64,000 nt of DNA, taken from positions 62,001-126,000 of the forward strand of contig CBFFRP010000407.1 in assembly GCA_965644295.1 (NCBI GenBank), read 5' to 3'. How positions within the stretch are numbered: position 1 is the first letter of the stretch; each line of letters opens with the position of its first letter. The notes under the pieces are model-generated. The model did no database searches. It had not been told where the DNA came from and saw only the letters and a list, made by a program, of their open reading frames with translations. Origin of the DNA: Paraphysomonas bandaiensis (lineage: Eukaryota; Chrysophyceae). Of this stretch, positions 30,988 to 42,300 are shown one piece after another. The position numbers were made by a program, and so were the translations under genes.

Positions 30988-33900
30988 CTAGTTACGACGA
31001 ACTCTCTTTACCTTGGGTACCTCTGCGATAATTTGTGCAGTAGTCTTAAATTTTTCCCCAAGATTTCGCTCCCTCTGTTCAATGAATATTGGACCACTCA
31101 AAGCCTTGGTATATATATCAGCCATCTGTTGTCGACTGCTCACATGAATTAATTTCGCTGTATTAAACTGTTCGGGATCCACATGCTCTCTAATCATATG
31201 ATACTTAATCTCAATATGTTTCGATCGTTGATGTTGCACTGGATTTTCCGATATATCCTGAGCACTTTGACTATCCAGGAATAATGGTGTGGGCTCGTCA
31301 ATTTTCAATCCTACTTCACCAGTCACCCCCCGAGACCATATCATTTCCTGTAATCCATTATATAAGCATTGATACTCTGCTTGCATAGTCGATGTAGCTA
31401 CAGTAGACTGAAGTTTGGAACCCCACGATAGTGGTCCACCAGCTCCAAACATAACATAACCTGAAGTTGATCTCCTCGTCAACGGGTCACCCGCCCAGTC
31501 AGCATCCGTGAACATATGAAGATCAAAATCTTTCCCTCTATATTGAATGCCTTTTTCCGTAGTACCTCGTACATACTGCATTAAATGTATCATTAGTTTA
31601 CATACAGTGATATTCACTTTCGTTGAGAATCGTGACAATACTCCCACTGCATATGATATATCCGGCCTTGTATTCATAGATAAATAGAGTAACGCTCCTA
31701 TTAGTGGACGATAGGGAAAATTGTCAACTAATTCCTGCTCTTCAGTCGAATGCACATGTTCCACTCCCACTTTGATCCTATCCATGACATCACTAGGTAG
31801 TGGGTATCGCCGAGTCTTGTCCCTTGGACCCAGAAAATCCACATACTTCGCCAATATCTTTTTGATGTACACTGTCTGGTCAAGTTTGAGACAATTCTGA
31901 GTTCTCGTCACTCTCACGTTCAAAAACTGGCCAATCTCATTCATATCTGTAATATCGAACCTTTCACATACTCGTCGCTTAATTTCCAAAATAATACTCG
32001 TATCTCGACATGCTATCAGCATATCATCTACATATATTACTAACAGAACTAATTCACCCCTGATCCGTGTAAAATATAAACATGGGTCAAGTATACATGA
32101 TATAAAATGTAAGGACTTAATAAACTTGTTAAGACATTTATACCATGACCGTGGTGAGCTTCGAAGACCATATAAACTTTTCTTCAGTTTAAAGCAGTGT
32201 CCTGGTGGCAATTTAAAATCTGGTGTAGCATACATATACACATCTCCTTGTATATCTGCATACAAAAATGCATTAGATACGTCGAGTTGATGCACCACCA
32301 TATTCATAACAAAAGCGATTGCTAAAAGCAATCTCACTGTTACCGCTTTTACCACTGGAGCATAATTGTTGGCTCTGCCACCTTCATGGTCTCCGCATCC
32401 AAGTACCACAAGTCTTGCCTTATATCGTTGAATCGCACCCTCTTTGTTGCGTTTCAAGGCGAAAACATACTTAGATTTCAATGGAGTGACACCGGTAGGG
32501 ATGGGCTTAACTTCCATGACTCCCCTACGTTCTAAACCGTCACGTTCAGCTTGTCTTGCTGAACTCCATTGCTTCCGTTCCGGCAACTCCAAGGATTCGG
32601 AATATGTCTGAGGCACCTTAGGTCCCGCTGACGAGCACCAGATGGAATCTGCCTCCTGTAATAGGCTGCACTCGTCTTCGACACATGACGACAATAAATG
32701 CATCTCACCCAAAACTGACACATTCGTCACCACCCTTGGAGCCCTTGCACGCCTGCCCCTTGATGAGCGATCTGATGGAGCTTCCTCTCCCGGAGCACTT
32801 ACGAAGTCAGAAGGGGATGGAACCGTCCCAGTCAACTGCTGTGATAAATGTCCGCTGGTCCCGTCGTCACGAGATCCAGAACTTGCAGATGCTCTTGTTG
32901 CAAGGTCTTCACTCATCCGCTTTATATCGGCGATGTGAATAGGAGTCTTATCTTCCACTTGCTCCGCACCACCAGACAATAGGGATCTATACCCTACAAT
33001 CAAACCTTTTCGAACCAATATTCGTGTGGTCTTGTATAGGTGGCCGCCATCTTCATGGGTCTTTCCGATTAAGTAATCGAAGTCTCTAATATTTCGTTCC
33101 TGAGGATCCACAGCAACCATGGCCTCGTCCATTTCTCGATAATAATCCGCCGATCTCTCAGGCACAGATTCATCGAATAAAACATGCACAGACGTAACTA
33201 TAGTATCTCCAATCAATACTTGGTATCCCATTTGCTCCTCTGGGAACCCTACAAAGTATCCAGTCTGTGCCTTTTCTTCCCAGTCTTTCCTGCGATCTGC
33301 CTTCGGGATGAGAACGTACGCCTTGCACCCCCATTTCCGTAACCAAGAAAAATCTGGCACCGTTCCTCCAGGAACACACTCGTAGGGTGACATCCACCCT
33401 CTATAGGTCTTTGTGGGTAATCTTCTAAGAACCCAGCATGCATGTCTAAAGGCTTTCCACCACTCCGCTTTTGGCATACCCGATGACAATAAAAGCGATA
33501 ATGTCATTTCTCCTAGTGTCCTGAATTTCCGTTCTGAAACACCGTTTAATTCTGGTGTCTCCCTAGTAGTGTAGGAGAATGTGGTTCCAAATTTTTGTAA
33601 CAAGTATTCTTTGATTCGCCTGTCCATCAACTCTGGTCCACCATCAGCATGGTACTGCTGTATCCTGTTCCACCCTGGGTATTTTGGTAGCCTGACTTCA
33701 CAGAGATGCTTCACGCATTTTAACACTTCATCCCCAGTTCTCGTTCGTAGACCGTATTCCCAGAATTCTTTCGTAGCCGTATCTACAAATACAAGTGCGT
33801 ACTTATACCCCTCCACAGATGGACAATTCATATAAACCGAAATATCCACTGTAATACGCTCCAGGAATGCTGTCGCCTTCATCTCTACATTCTGGTCACT

Positions 33901-35622
33901 TTGTCCTCGAAATGCATGTCTAGTGATCTTCGCCTTAGCACACCACTTGCACAAACTGGTCTCACACTTCTTTTTGGTAGTCTTAGATAAATGATGTCGC
34001 TGTAGCCCTGTTCCCTTGATCAGCATATGTCTATGAGCCTCCAGTAGTTTTCCCTTAGCAACATGACCGGCCCTTTCGTGCAGTAAATCGAGGGGGTCCT
34101 GCTGAACTGTATCGGACAGCATCACTTCACTGCTTCCCCCCCCCATTACATAATGGCAGGACGATATGCAAGGTAAATTTAACACATCATGCAATGCCAC
34201 CCATGGCATTCCTCCATGCTCATCGTAATTTCCAACCAACACCTCTCTGCCAGTGTTCAATTCTACGATTTTTGGTACTCTCAGTAATTCGAGTCCATAC
34301 CCCATAGCCCGCAGCATACCTCCAGAGACAATATTCTTCACTGCATCGTTACATACTTTGATGCCGTGCCACTGCTGAAAACTTCCCACTCCTTGGGTCT
34401 CCATCGCCGATCCCTTTTTGGTCAGTGATATTACTCCCGGCTCTTCTACATACTTCTCCAGCACTCTATCATCCTTGACGATAAACAACTGCTTTCCAGC
34501 ACAACTATCCAGGTACACTCGTTCATCTCCAGTTTCAGTCAGAAGTACTTCACCATCTATCATGTTGGTCTCCTCTCCAGATGAAACGTCATCATCTACA
34601 TATTTGGACCACCCCACTGATGAACTCTTCTTAACCTTCTTGGAGCCTTTTTTCTCATATTTTCTATCGATCTTCCTCTTGTTCCCTCTTTTGCACTCAG
34701 CAGCCTTGTGTTCTTTGCTACCACAATGAAAACACCCTGTATATGCTTCTGAACCCACTTGTTGCGCTCCTTTCCTCATATTCTTTGCTTTAGCCTTCCC
34801 ATTTCGCTTGAACTTCTGGAAAATTTTATTTTTGTGTTTGACACGACACACACTTGCAGTATGCCCTTTTTTCATACAGAATGAGCATTTGACATTCTCC
34901 ACACCTCCTTGTGGTCCGAGCATATTGACCTGTTCTCCTTGTTTGTCAATTTCGAACTCCTCCAGTTGTCGTTTAGCCTCATCAAATTCTTCGCACGCGT
35001 CTTTAACTATCTGATACGTGGTCGTTGCTTTAGGCAGCATTGCAATAGCTAACCACAACTCCTTCAGCTCTGGAGTATGTATGGACTTTTTGATCTTTGC
35101 GAGCTTGCTCTCCTCGGTTGGCGGCTGTCCCAACTTTGTTAATTTCTGAATTATCCCATTCAGCCTATCAATACCAATAGCGACCTTTTCATTGGCTCTA
35201 ATTTTAAAGCTATGGTATTCCGCTGTAGTCTTCTCGAGTACATTTCCCAACTCCCCTCTAAACCTATCCACCAGCGTCTGAAGCATTTCATTGGACAAAA
35301 CTTCCTTATTGGGATCATCATCTGGAAGTAACGCCTTCGCCTCCATGTATTGATTGGCAACCTCCAATACATCAGCGTCATGTTCACAAGCCTCCCAAAT
35401 CGTTGCAACACACGTGTCATTTCGCTCATGCCATAATTCTCGTGCTCTGCCTCCTCCAGCAGGTTTCGGCTCTAACCCCAGATGGTTCCGATTTTTCTTC
35501 ATCAGATGAATCCTTATTTTTTGAGCAGACGCCTCCGCCTGATACTTGTCGAACTTCAGCACCTTGTTGTCCTCCTTCGTCTCTTCAGAACTACCATCCG
35601 CTACCATGTTAACAATGGACAT
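30988..35622 (-). CDS. Copia-2 gag-pol polyprotein, intact
   Basis: 1,544 aa in one frame. Gag (~1-230) is followed by two zinc knuckles (CSFCMKKGHTASVC ~247, CFHCGSKEHKAAEC ~297), an aspartic protease with DSCAG (~373), integrase with its zinc-binding part (ending CKWCAKAK) and the DDE core (TVDISV; HADGGPEL; NGVSERKFRT), RT with VIYVDDMLIA, and RNase H with DADWAGDPLTRRSTSGY. The first ATG (35622) lies within the 5' LTR. A second in-frame ATG (35607) is formed by the last LTR base and the first two bases of the primer site. Integrase before RT gives the copia order. The polyprotein is presumably cleaved by its own protease and reverse-transcribed in cytoplasmic particles. Confidence 0.96.
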   Translation of the reverse strand: MSIVNMVADGSSEETKEDNKVLKFDKYQAEASAQKIRIHLMKKNRNHLGLEPKPAGGGRARELWHERNDTCVATIWEACEHDADVLEVANQYMEAKALLPDDDPNKEVLSNEMLQTLVDRFRGELGNVLEKTTAEYHSFKIRANEKVAIGIDRLNGIIQKLTKLGQPPTEESKLAKIKKSIHTPELKELWLAIAMLPKATTTYQIVKDACEEFDEAKRQLEEFEIDKQGEQVNMLGPQGGVENVKCSFCMKKGHTASVCRVKHKNKIFQKFKRNGKAKAKNMRKGAQQVGSEAYTGCFHCGSKEHKAAECKRGNKRKIDRKYEKKGSKKVKKSSSVGWSKYVDDDVSSGEETNMIDGEVLLTETGDERVYLDSCAGKQLFIVKDDRVLEKYVEEPGVISLTKKGSAMETQGVGSFQQWHGIKVCNDAVKNIVSGGMLRAMGYGLELLRVPKIVELNTGREVLVGNYDEHGGMPWVALHDVLNLPCISSCHYVMGGGSSEVMLSDTVQQDPLDLLHERAGHVAKGKLLEAHRHMLIKGTGLQRHHLSKTTKKKCETSLCKWCAKAKITRHAFRGQSDQNVEMKATAFLERITVDISVYMNCPSVEGYKYALVFVDTATKEFWEYGLRTRTGDEVLKCVKHLCEVRLPKYPGWNRIQQYHADGGPELMDRRIKEYLLQKFGTTFSYTTRETPELNGVSERKFRTLGEMTLSLLLSSGMPKAEWWKAFRHACWVLRRLPTKTYRGWMSPYECVPGGTVPDFSWLRKWGCKAYVLIPKADRRKDWEEKAQTGYFVGFPEEQMGYQVLIGDTIVTSVHVLFDESVPERSADYYREMDEAMVAVDPQERNIRDFDYLIGKTHEDGGHLYKTTRILVRKGLIVGYRSLLSGGAEQVEDKTPIHIADIKRMSEDLATRASASSGSRDDGTSGHLSQQLTGTVPSPSDFVSAPGEEAPSDRSSRGRRARAPRVVTNVSVLGEMHLLSSCVEDECSLLQEADSIWCSSAGPKVPQTYSESLELPERKQWSSARQAERDGLERRGVMEVKPIPTGVTPLKSKYVFALKRNKEGAIQRYKARLVVLGCGDHEGGRANNYAPVVKAVTVRLLLAIAFVMNMVVHQLDVSNAFLYADIQGDVYMYATPDFKLPPGHCFKLKKSLYGLRSSPRSWYKCLNKFIKSLHFISCILDPCLYFTRIRGELVLLVIYVDDMLIACRDTSIILEIKRRVCERFDITDMNEIGQFLNVRVTRTQNCLKLDQTVYIKKILAKYVDFLGPRDKTRRYPLPSDVMDRIKVGVEHVHSTEEQELVDNFPYRPLIGALLYLSMNTRPDISYAVGVLSRFSTKVNITVCKLMIHLMQYVRGTTEKGIQYRGKDFDLHMFTDADWAGDPLTRRSTSGYVMFGAGGPLSWGSKLQSTVATSTMQAEYQCLYNGLQEMIWSRGVTGEVGLKIDEPTPLFLDSQSAQDISENPVQHQRSKHIEIKYHMIREHVDPEQFNTAKLIHVSSRQQMADIYTKALSGPIFIEQRERNLGEKFKTTAQIIAEVPKVKRVRRN
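35594..35606 (-). promoter_or_regulatory. Copia-2 primer-binding site
   Basis: TGGTAGCGGATGG on the minus strand directly after the 5' LTR. It is close to the Copia-1 site and to the common initiator tRNA-Met site. Confidence 0.7.
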
Positions 35623-35955
35623 TTCACTGAAGTTAACTTTGCTCTACGCGTAAACCGTAACCTTGCTGTTGAACACAATGCACTTTCAAGTAAGAAATTA
35701 TGATTATTATTCTGAACACTTCACTACATATTCGTGTAACATATGTTGAAACATCTGTTCTTATAGCAACATCTGTTTATCATATGTTCATCAGTCAGTT
35801 CTATATCTTGTATAGTCACACATCAGTAACTGAATTTAATTCCTTTGTAACTATAATCACCCGTTACACCTATGAGTTGACTTTACCTATAATTGCACAC
35901 TGTTAACTCACTTCAATTGCACAATATATATCACATCATATTGCAGAACTCAACA
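35607..35955 (-). repeat. Copia-2 5' LTR
   Basis: 349 bp, three bases shorter than the 3' LTR, with a few further substitutions (AATGGAC against AATAGAC, TTTCAAG against TTTCCAG). Confidence 0.95.
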
Positions 35956-35960
35956 AAAGA
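35956..35960. repeat. Target-site duplication of Copia-2 (AAAGA), right
   Basis: Second copy of the AAAGA found at 30487-30491. Confidence 0.9.
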
Positions 35961-36129
35961 TATTATTTTACAGTCTGTACTTAATATCGTACTCGTGGAT
36001 GTCAAAATAAGAGAAAATGAAAACTCAAAATAATTGATCATTTCGTTGACGATAGTATGTTTTGTAGGAATTCAGCAGAAAACAAATCTACTTTAATGTT
36101 AGACTAGTATTTATACTTGCTCCACTATT

Positions 36130-37485
36130 TCACCATTTACGGCCACTTTCACTGGGAATGAATATGTCCGCTCCGTTTGCACTTGCATCTCCGGTGTTCA
36201 TAGTGTCCAGATAAATCGATATACTTATCGGACTAACATGAGGATGCTGGGAGCTAGACCTACTCAACTCATGATTTATCGCAATAGCTAACTTGTGACA
36301 TGCAACTACAGCTGCTGCCCGAAGTGCCACTTCACTGCCAACACCACCTTCGGCCACTAATACTGGGACACTACTCACTGTACTGTCCTCTGGTGGTTGC
36401 AATATTCCTAGAGATATGAGCGCGTTGATGCCTCGCACAGACGGAGCAGCTAGCAGTCCATCAGCAGCAGACAGCAAATCAGTACTCCCCCATGTCTCTG
36501 CAAACCGAACACACACCTCATGGACCATTCGTCGAACATTTTTCAGGAAGCACAGCTCAGACATCTCCTCTGCAGCAGGTCCAGTGCACCGAACAGACAC
36601 AAAATGGCGGTCGTCCAAAGCTAAAATACTCCCAGATACTTCTCTACATATTTGCTCTAAGGGAGCATCTTGTCTCTGTTTCAGGTGGTAAAGAAGCAAA
36701 CTTGCCATATCCTTGTGTCCCAGTGAGTTTAGGGCATCCCCGCAATGGGTCAGTGCAGTGGCATATACGTCAGCAAGATCCGCGAGTCCACCCCTTTTCT
36801 CCATTTGAACAAATGAAAGGCGGTCTTTGTGTTCATCATCCAGATCCACTTTTTCAGTCATAGGGAGTGAGAATAGCTGCCCTACAACAGTGTCACTTTA
36901 AGGAAGCGGCGTAAACAAGACATACCAATATCGCTTGCTGTCATCGATCGCATGAAGGCAGCGTCCAAATTGTTCTGAGCAATAAATGCACCAAATATTC
37001 CAAATAAAACAACATCAGACAACGATGGCTGTCCCGCCTCAACGCTCCTATGCTCGTACATACTCCCAATCTAAACATAAACGCTGTAAAATCCCTTCCA
37101 GCATCATCGTCAATTTACTTGCCGATAGTATGTGTAAAACCGACACAAAGTTTATTTCATCCGTTTCGCATGCAAACCGAAGCGGCATCTGAACAGGCTT
37201 TATTTTGGTTTTATAAGAGTCGAGATGGGCATCGATGAAGGCACGACTAAAATTTTGAATGGCGTCGTCACTGATAGTGACTACAGCCTGCTGCTCAACA
37301 AAACGCAGAAAAGGGTCTAACACTTCTTCAGAGGACATGGCCACATGCACGATAGGCTGCAGATACGGCGACCAGAACTCAACACTTCGACTAACTTTGT
37401 GAGGTACGGCCAGTAGTGGTGCCGTATATGAAGTATACCATGAAGGGTATGAGGATGAATTCGGTGCACGGTATACCGCGTACAT
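36130..37485 (-). CDS. Unrecognised three-exon protein
   Basis: Exons 37485-37123, 37070-36926 and 36881-36130, about 419 aa. Intron 1 (52 bp) has a GC donor (TCG/GCAAGT) and a TTTATGTTTAG acceptor; this is the junction that keeps the frame. I do not recognise the family. The protein is mostly helical, without signal peptide or membrane segments. Marks that may help a search are EINFVSVLHILS, QPSLSDVVLFGIFGAFIAQ, FLKNVRRMVHEVCVRFAE and VGSEVALRAAAVVACHKLA. An in-frame upstream ATG at codon -30 exists if transcription starts earlier; I chose 37485 because the protein-like composition begins there. It reads toward the Copia-2 insertion, whose right end lies 170 bp beyond its stop. Confidence 0.75.
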
Positions 37486-37751
37486 AATTATCCTACATGT
37501 CTGTGTACTCTGCTGTACAGAGTGTTGTATGTTGATAGGACGTAGTTGGAAGATGTGGATATACTGTATATACATATGCGGTATGTGCGTGTGTGTTGAT
37601 GGATTGAAATTTCAAAGTGTGGGTATATACTGTAAGTAGTAGAGAATGATGTTTGAAGATGTTGTGTATGAAGATGAATGCGACAGCTGCAGTGACGATA
37701 GTGACAACAGTGACGACAGTAGCAGATCCCAATGCAGAGTCCCGCTGATTG

Positions 37752-37930
37752 AAGGAGATCCACTGCTCTGAATTTCTTGAGTCTGTAAGGAAGGATGTTG
37801 AGTGCACTTTTGGCATCCCTAAGAAAAGAATTCGGTGGTTAAAAACTCCCTTTGTTACCATGACGAGGACACAGTAATGGAAGCTGTTACATGTTGTGCT
37901 ATATCGCATAACGTGGACGACAACATCCAC
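37752..37930 (+). pseudogene. PIF/Harbinger-type transposase fragment (DDE_Tnp_4-like), broken
   Basis: A plus-strand frame gives KEIHCSEFLESVRKDVECTFG, then KKRIRWLKTPFV. After a frame change and a stop it gives VMEAVTCCAISHN. The order V-R-K-D-V/I-E-C-T-F-G-x-L/P-K-x-R-x-x-x-L followed by xxCCxxxHN is the C-terminal catalytic signature of Harbinger transposases, with the catalytic Glu in VECTFG. No start, zinc or Myb-like partner or terminal inverted repeats were seen. It is a short, dead remnant. Confidence 0.65.
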
Positions 37931-39315
37931 AGAGTTGTTTCATTTACTGCCAGCAATGTACCACTTTCACTAGTACCAGTTACTTACATTATGATCGTCT
38001 ACACCAGGCCTTAGTTGCCTACGTGCACTTCCAATATATGTTCGGTCAACTGCAATGACCTAAGCGGCTAAGAGCAATGTCAAACAGTTCCATCTCATGG
38101 GGCACATCAATACACATGTCAATAAATAACTGTATAATGCTCTCTACGTGAAGGAATCAGATCTATGTGTTGTTATGTTGACTACGTGCTATAATCGAGG
38201 CATCGACAACGGTTTGTTCTGCAACCTATATATACCTGTCTCAAGTGATGATATTTTTGTGTGCGCATTCAAAGGAGACACAATTTCTGCAACGGAATAT
38301 GAAGCGAGAGAAATAACTGACAAGGGAGATTTGCTATTGATTTGCTAGGAGGTTTGTGTTACGACTGCTATGATTATTACGAAAATAGCAATTGTATTGC
38401 AGTAGTGAATGTCTTATTTAAGTATCTACCCGCAATGCTCTGTATTAGCTTTGCGATGTAAGTATTAACGTATTCCGGTTCAATACAAGGTGATAAGAAA
38501 CTTCGTATTGGGATTGGGGACAGTTTTCGCACAGGAAGTAGTCTTAGTCTACTATTCCTCCGCTCCTCCTATACAGTTTAGCACATAACACCTATAATCC
38601 TTACCGCTCATATTGAGTGAGTTTTGCCAGAAATAAATTTTGCTGGCTATAATTGGTGCAAGGAGTGCCTTTCCTTTTGTCAGGGTAATACTCTAGATAG
38701 GTGTGAATTACAATTGATCATGTAATATACATTTTCGGCATTCATTTTATTAGTTGAAACTTTGAAATAGGGGGCAACTCATTGAGCTGTGGTGTTAAAT
38801 GTTGAGCTTGGCTTAATATTGAGCAATGGAATGGGTTTTGAGCTATAACCGTTGGAGATGAATACAGTAACCAAAGGCAGTATTTATGAAATTGGATAAG
38901 CTGAAGTATAGTGACTGTATAAAATCGTGTCTAAGAATGTAAATTATTCGTCTGTGATTAGTCAGCAAGCTAATGTAGCAAGTTGCAATGAGTGATGAGA
39001 AATGATTCATCCAAATTTCAATAGTCTAATAATAAATAGGTCATTTCGTGAAATTATAATTTTATGTAGAAGTATTAATAACGTTAAACTGAAGTGCTCT
39101 TGCAATGAGTTCCTTGAACTATATGTGGAATTACATTCATGGAAGAGTGACTACAGCATTATAAACACTATTATTTATATGCTGCGCATATATCATGTGG
39201 TTTACAATTACGACAATCTAATCTACGTATTCTTCATCATAATGTGTTCTTAACAAAATACAAACAACCGATACTTCATGACTACTCTTATAGTTGCCAG
39301 TAAGCCGATTTATTT
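37931..39315. other. Intergenic region, no gene seen
   Basis: AT-rich. The 66-codon frame at 38148-38348 is open but has no recognisable features and no splice partners. Otherwise nothing is supportable. Confidence 0.45.
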
Positions 39316-42300
39316 TCATTCTTTTGGTTCCATCCCGCCTCCAACTTTCGTTTTGTCGATCCCTAAGGGAAGTCTCATCTGCTCTCTCGATCCCTTGGAA
39401 GTGTTGATCGAATCGTCATCATGACGCTTGCTCAGACTAGTTGACTGTCCATATGCACCCATCACCTCTAGATCATGCTGTGATGGGTGTCCAGTAATGT
39501 CCGCGTGTGTTTTCCCGTGATTCACCCTATATGGCCCAAAAGTGTCAATTTGACATTGCATGAATATTGCGAACTTACCTCACTGAGTTGTCCATGCCCA
39601 CCGCAATCATGAGCCGATTTTCCTTCGTACTTCTGGCTGTGCTGCGTGCAGTTGTGTGTGCTTGAGGGAGGTTCCCAGCAGGAGTTTGGGACATGACTTT
39701 CGCCAACAATGCCCTTAGTCGGGAGAGCTCTGTGCGCTGCATATTTCTCTCTCGGCTGGCCTCATCAAGCTGAGCAGTCAGTGCTTCTGTTTCTTTTACC
39801 AGCTTCTCTATTTGAGCGTCTTTCTTGCGAAGCAGACGCTGTTCTACTGTCATGGCACCTTTCAGATAGTCGTGCGCTATGGGTGACCCTGCGTAGTCCT
39901 TTGCGCTTCCCGGACGCTTAGTCTTCGAGTTTGATACCGCGAAGCTGCCTCTCTGTGGAGGGGAGTTTCCAGCTACATATGAAGATGCATCAAATTGCAA
40001 GCTATTCATCGTATGCAAAAAATAAACCTACCGCTGTGAAGATTTGGGGCACTGGTCTGTGCATGCATATCAGTCTTCACATCACCGACACGGTTGGCTC
40101 TGTCGCCTAGCTGTACAGCGCTCGCTGATGCCTTTTTATCAAACCCAGGGCGAGCAGAACTATTACCGCTATTCGTTCGGCGAGTTGACGGGGGAGCACT
40201 CGCTTCCCGACTGGAACGCCCACTCTCCTTCATGCTCTGTGCAGCAGCCTTTCGAATATGTGCTGCGAGAATATCACAAGACACTACAACTCGATTATAT
40301 GTACAACATACCAGTTGTGTCAGACTCATTGTCGGACCGCGTAATGTCCATTTCCCAGTCCTTGCATGACTGCATGTCATCCTTTTGTGCAACACCTACG
40401 GATGCCACAAGTTGTTGAGCCTGAGCATCAAGAAGTGCCTGGTTTGCAATCTCTAGCTTTCTCGTCAGATTTTTGACCTCCTTGCGCAGCTCATTACATT
40501 CAAATATCAAATGACTGTTCTCGTTTAATCTAAAGTAGTAGTTAATCAAATTGAGTGACACAAATAATTACAATGCTGCACCAAATTAACGAAGCAGTAC
40601 ATCTCATACATACCTAGCACGGTTAATCCTACTGGCCTCCTGCTTTGTGCTTCGTAACCTATGTTGAAGATTTTCAGCAGAACGTTCCACAAATTGCCTC
40701 TGCCGGTGAGCCTCCTTAGCGCTTTCAATCAGTTCTGATTCAATCTCTTGAAGTAAGGCTTTCTTCATATTTTTACCACCCTTCATTACCCCGGGCACCA
40801 TACCAGTCACCTTTCCACCTCCAGCTTTCAGTGTACCGGGTGAGTCATTGGTCATCGAAAAGCCCAAGTCGCTGTCGTCGTCGCTGTCTTCTCCCCGGAG
40901 AAGAAACTGCACCGCCCCACTCTCGTCTTGTGCCGACACTCCCGCAGCCGTCTTGAAATCCATCTTCACGTTTTCTCCCTTGACATACTTGCGGTAGAGT
41001 TGCTTAACGGCAGATTCCAGTTCCTTCTGTCCAAATGCACCAATTACATTCTCCAGTTCACGCCGAAAAGTTGCGATGTAGATATCTTTTTGTCTGTTGT
41101 CCTGACGCAGTAAGCCCACTTCGTGGATAAAAGCGGATATGCGCAGATCCTTAGCCTCAGCCTTCATCGACTCCTCCTTCTTATTCTCGAACTCTTCCAC
41201 AAGCTCCTCATACATTGTCCGAATGTGCTGTCAAAACAAATATTACAGGAATACTTAGTAATCATAATCATGTTAGTTTTTATACACACGCACCTGCTCA
41301 AGACCTTCGATATGCTGTGTGATAGGGCCACGCTCAGAGGACAGCTGTTGAAGTCTGTGGTCCAAAACAAATCTGAAATTCTCTAAGGTTCTCGTGGTGC
41401 TTCGTAGCTCAAGAATAGTCTTCTCTTTTTCAGCCAGAGCCTCCTCTCTCTCCAGAAGATTCTTCTTATAATGTTCAATCGTATCCTGTAGCTTTTGCCG
41501 CTCTTTCCTCTCATGCAACAGAATCGCTTGTCGAGCCTTCGCAGAACTGGCAAGTTCTGTTAACTTCTTCTTTAGTTGATCCAGTTTCGTATTTTTTGTT
41601 TGAACTAGAGTACGTAACTTCGTAATATTTTCTCGCTCACTCTTGAGCTCACTCTCTGCAGCTGCAATTAACTGTCGTAGTTCATCTTCATACTCATCCT
41701 CCTGCTGATCCAATATTTCCTTGAAAGCATTCTCATCATTCGTCTTCTCGTCAACAAGACGCTTTTTCTCATTGAACATTTTCTTTTCAAACCGACGGGA
41801 CTTATTCTTAATTTCGTTCAGTTGACGCTCAAACTCTTGACGCTCAGCATGTAGCAGCCCCTCACATCTTTGTTTCAGTAACTCCATTTCCTCACCTACA
41901 CATCCATGTTCAGAAGAATATAAACACACAAATACTGAACTCAAAGCTATTTCATTTAAAATTTAAATAGAATGTAGACAACACACTATGTACCGAGTCT
42001 GTCATATCGGTCTAGCTGGTCGGCTAACTTGTGCTCGTATCTGTTCTCAAGCTCGGCAGTCATTCTCACATGATCGAGGCCTTTACTCTCCAGAGTAGCC
42101 ATTAAGTCTCGTATTTTGGCCTCCATTTTGCTTTGCATGTTTTCGAACTTCTCTTTCTCATTGTTCATGGCAGTGTTGTGGCGATCAAGTAGTCTCTTAA
42201 CCTCATCGGCATGAGTATTCTCATTCTATAAGACGCACTATAAGAACATCGCAAAGCATTTCCGAATTCAACAGAATAAAGGGAAACACAAACTGACCTG

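Larger units (their letters stand above)
30492..35955 (-). mobile_element. Copia-2, intact Ty1/copia LTR retrotransposon
   Basis: This 5,464-bp element on the minus strand has a 5' LTR at 35955-35607 and a 3' LTR at 30843-30492, an AAAGA target duplication, a primer site next to the 5' LTR, a polypurine tract next to the 3' LTR and one uninterrupted gag-pol frame of over 1,500 codons. The LTRs differ by a few substitutions and a 3-bp indel (ACTACTATAATC against ACTATAATC), so it is somewhat older than Copia-1 but could still be active. The protein layout matches Copia-1 at clear but distant similarity, so the two are different families of one lineage. Confidence 0.96.

Noticed and set aside
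32532-35703. Several plus- and minus-strand frames inside Copia-2
   Set aside because: Shadows of the intact gag-pol frame.
36130-37485. Assignment of the unknown gene to a queuosine-salvage-like or uracil-catabolism family
   Set aside because: A few blocks looked faintly similar, but I could not match the conserved residues of either family.
38148-38348. 66-codon plus-strand frame
   Set aside because: It has an open frame only; no motif, splice partners or conserved-looking composition.
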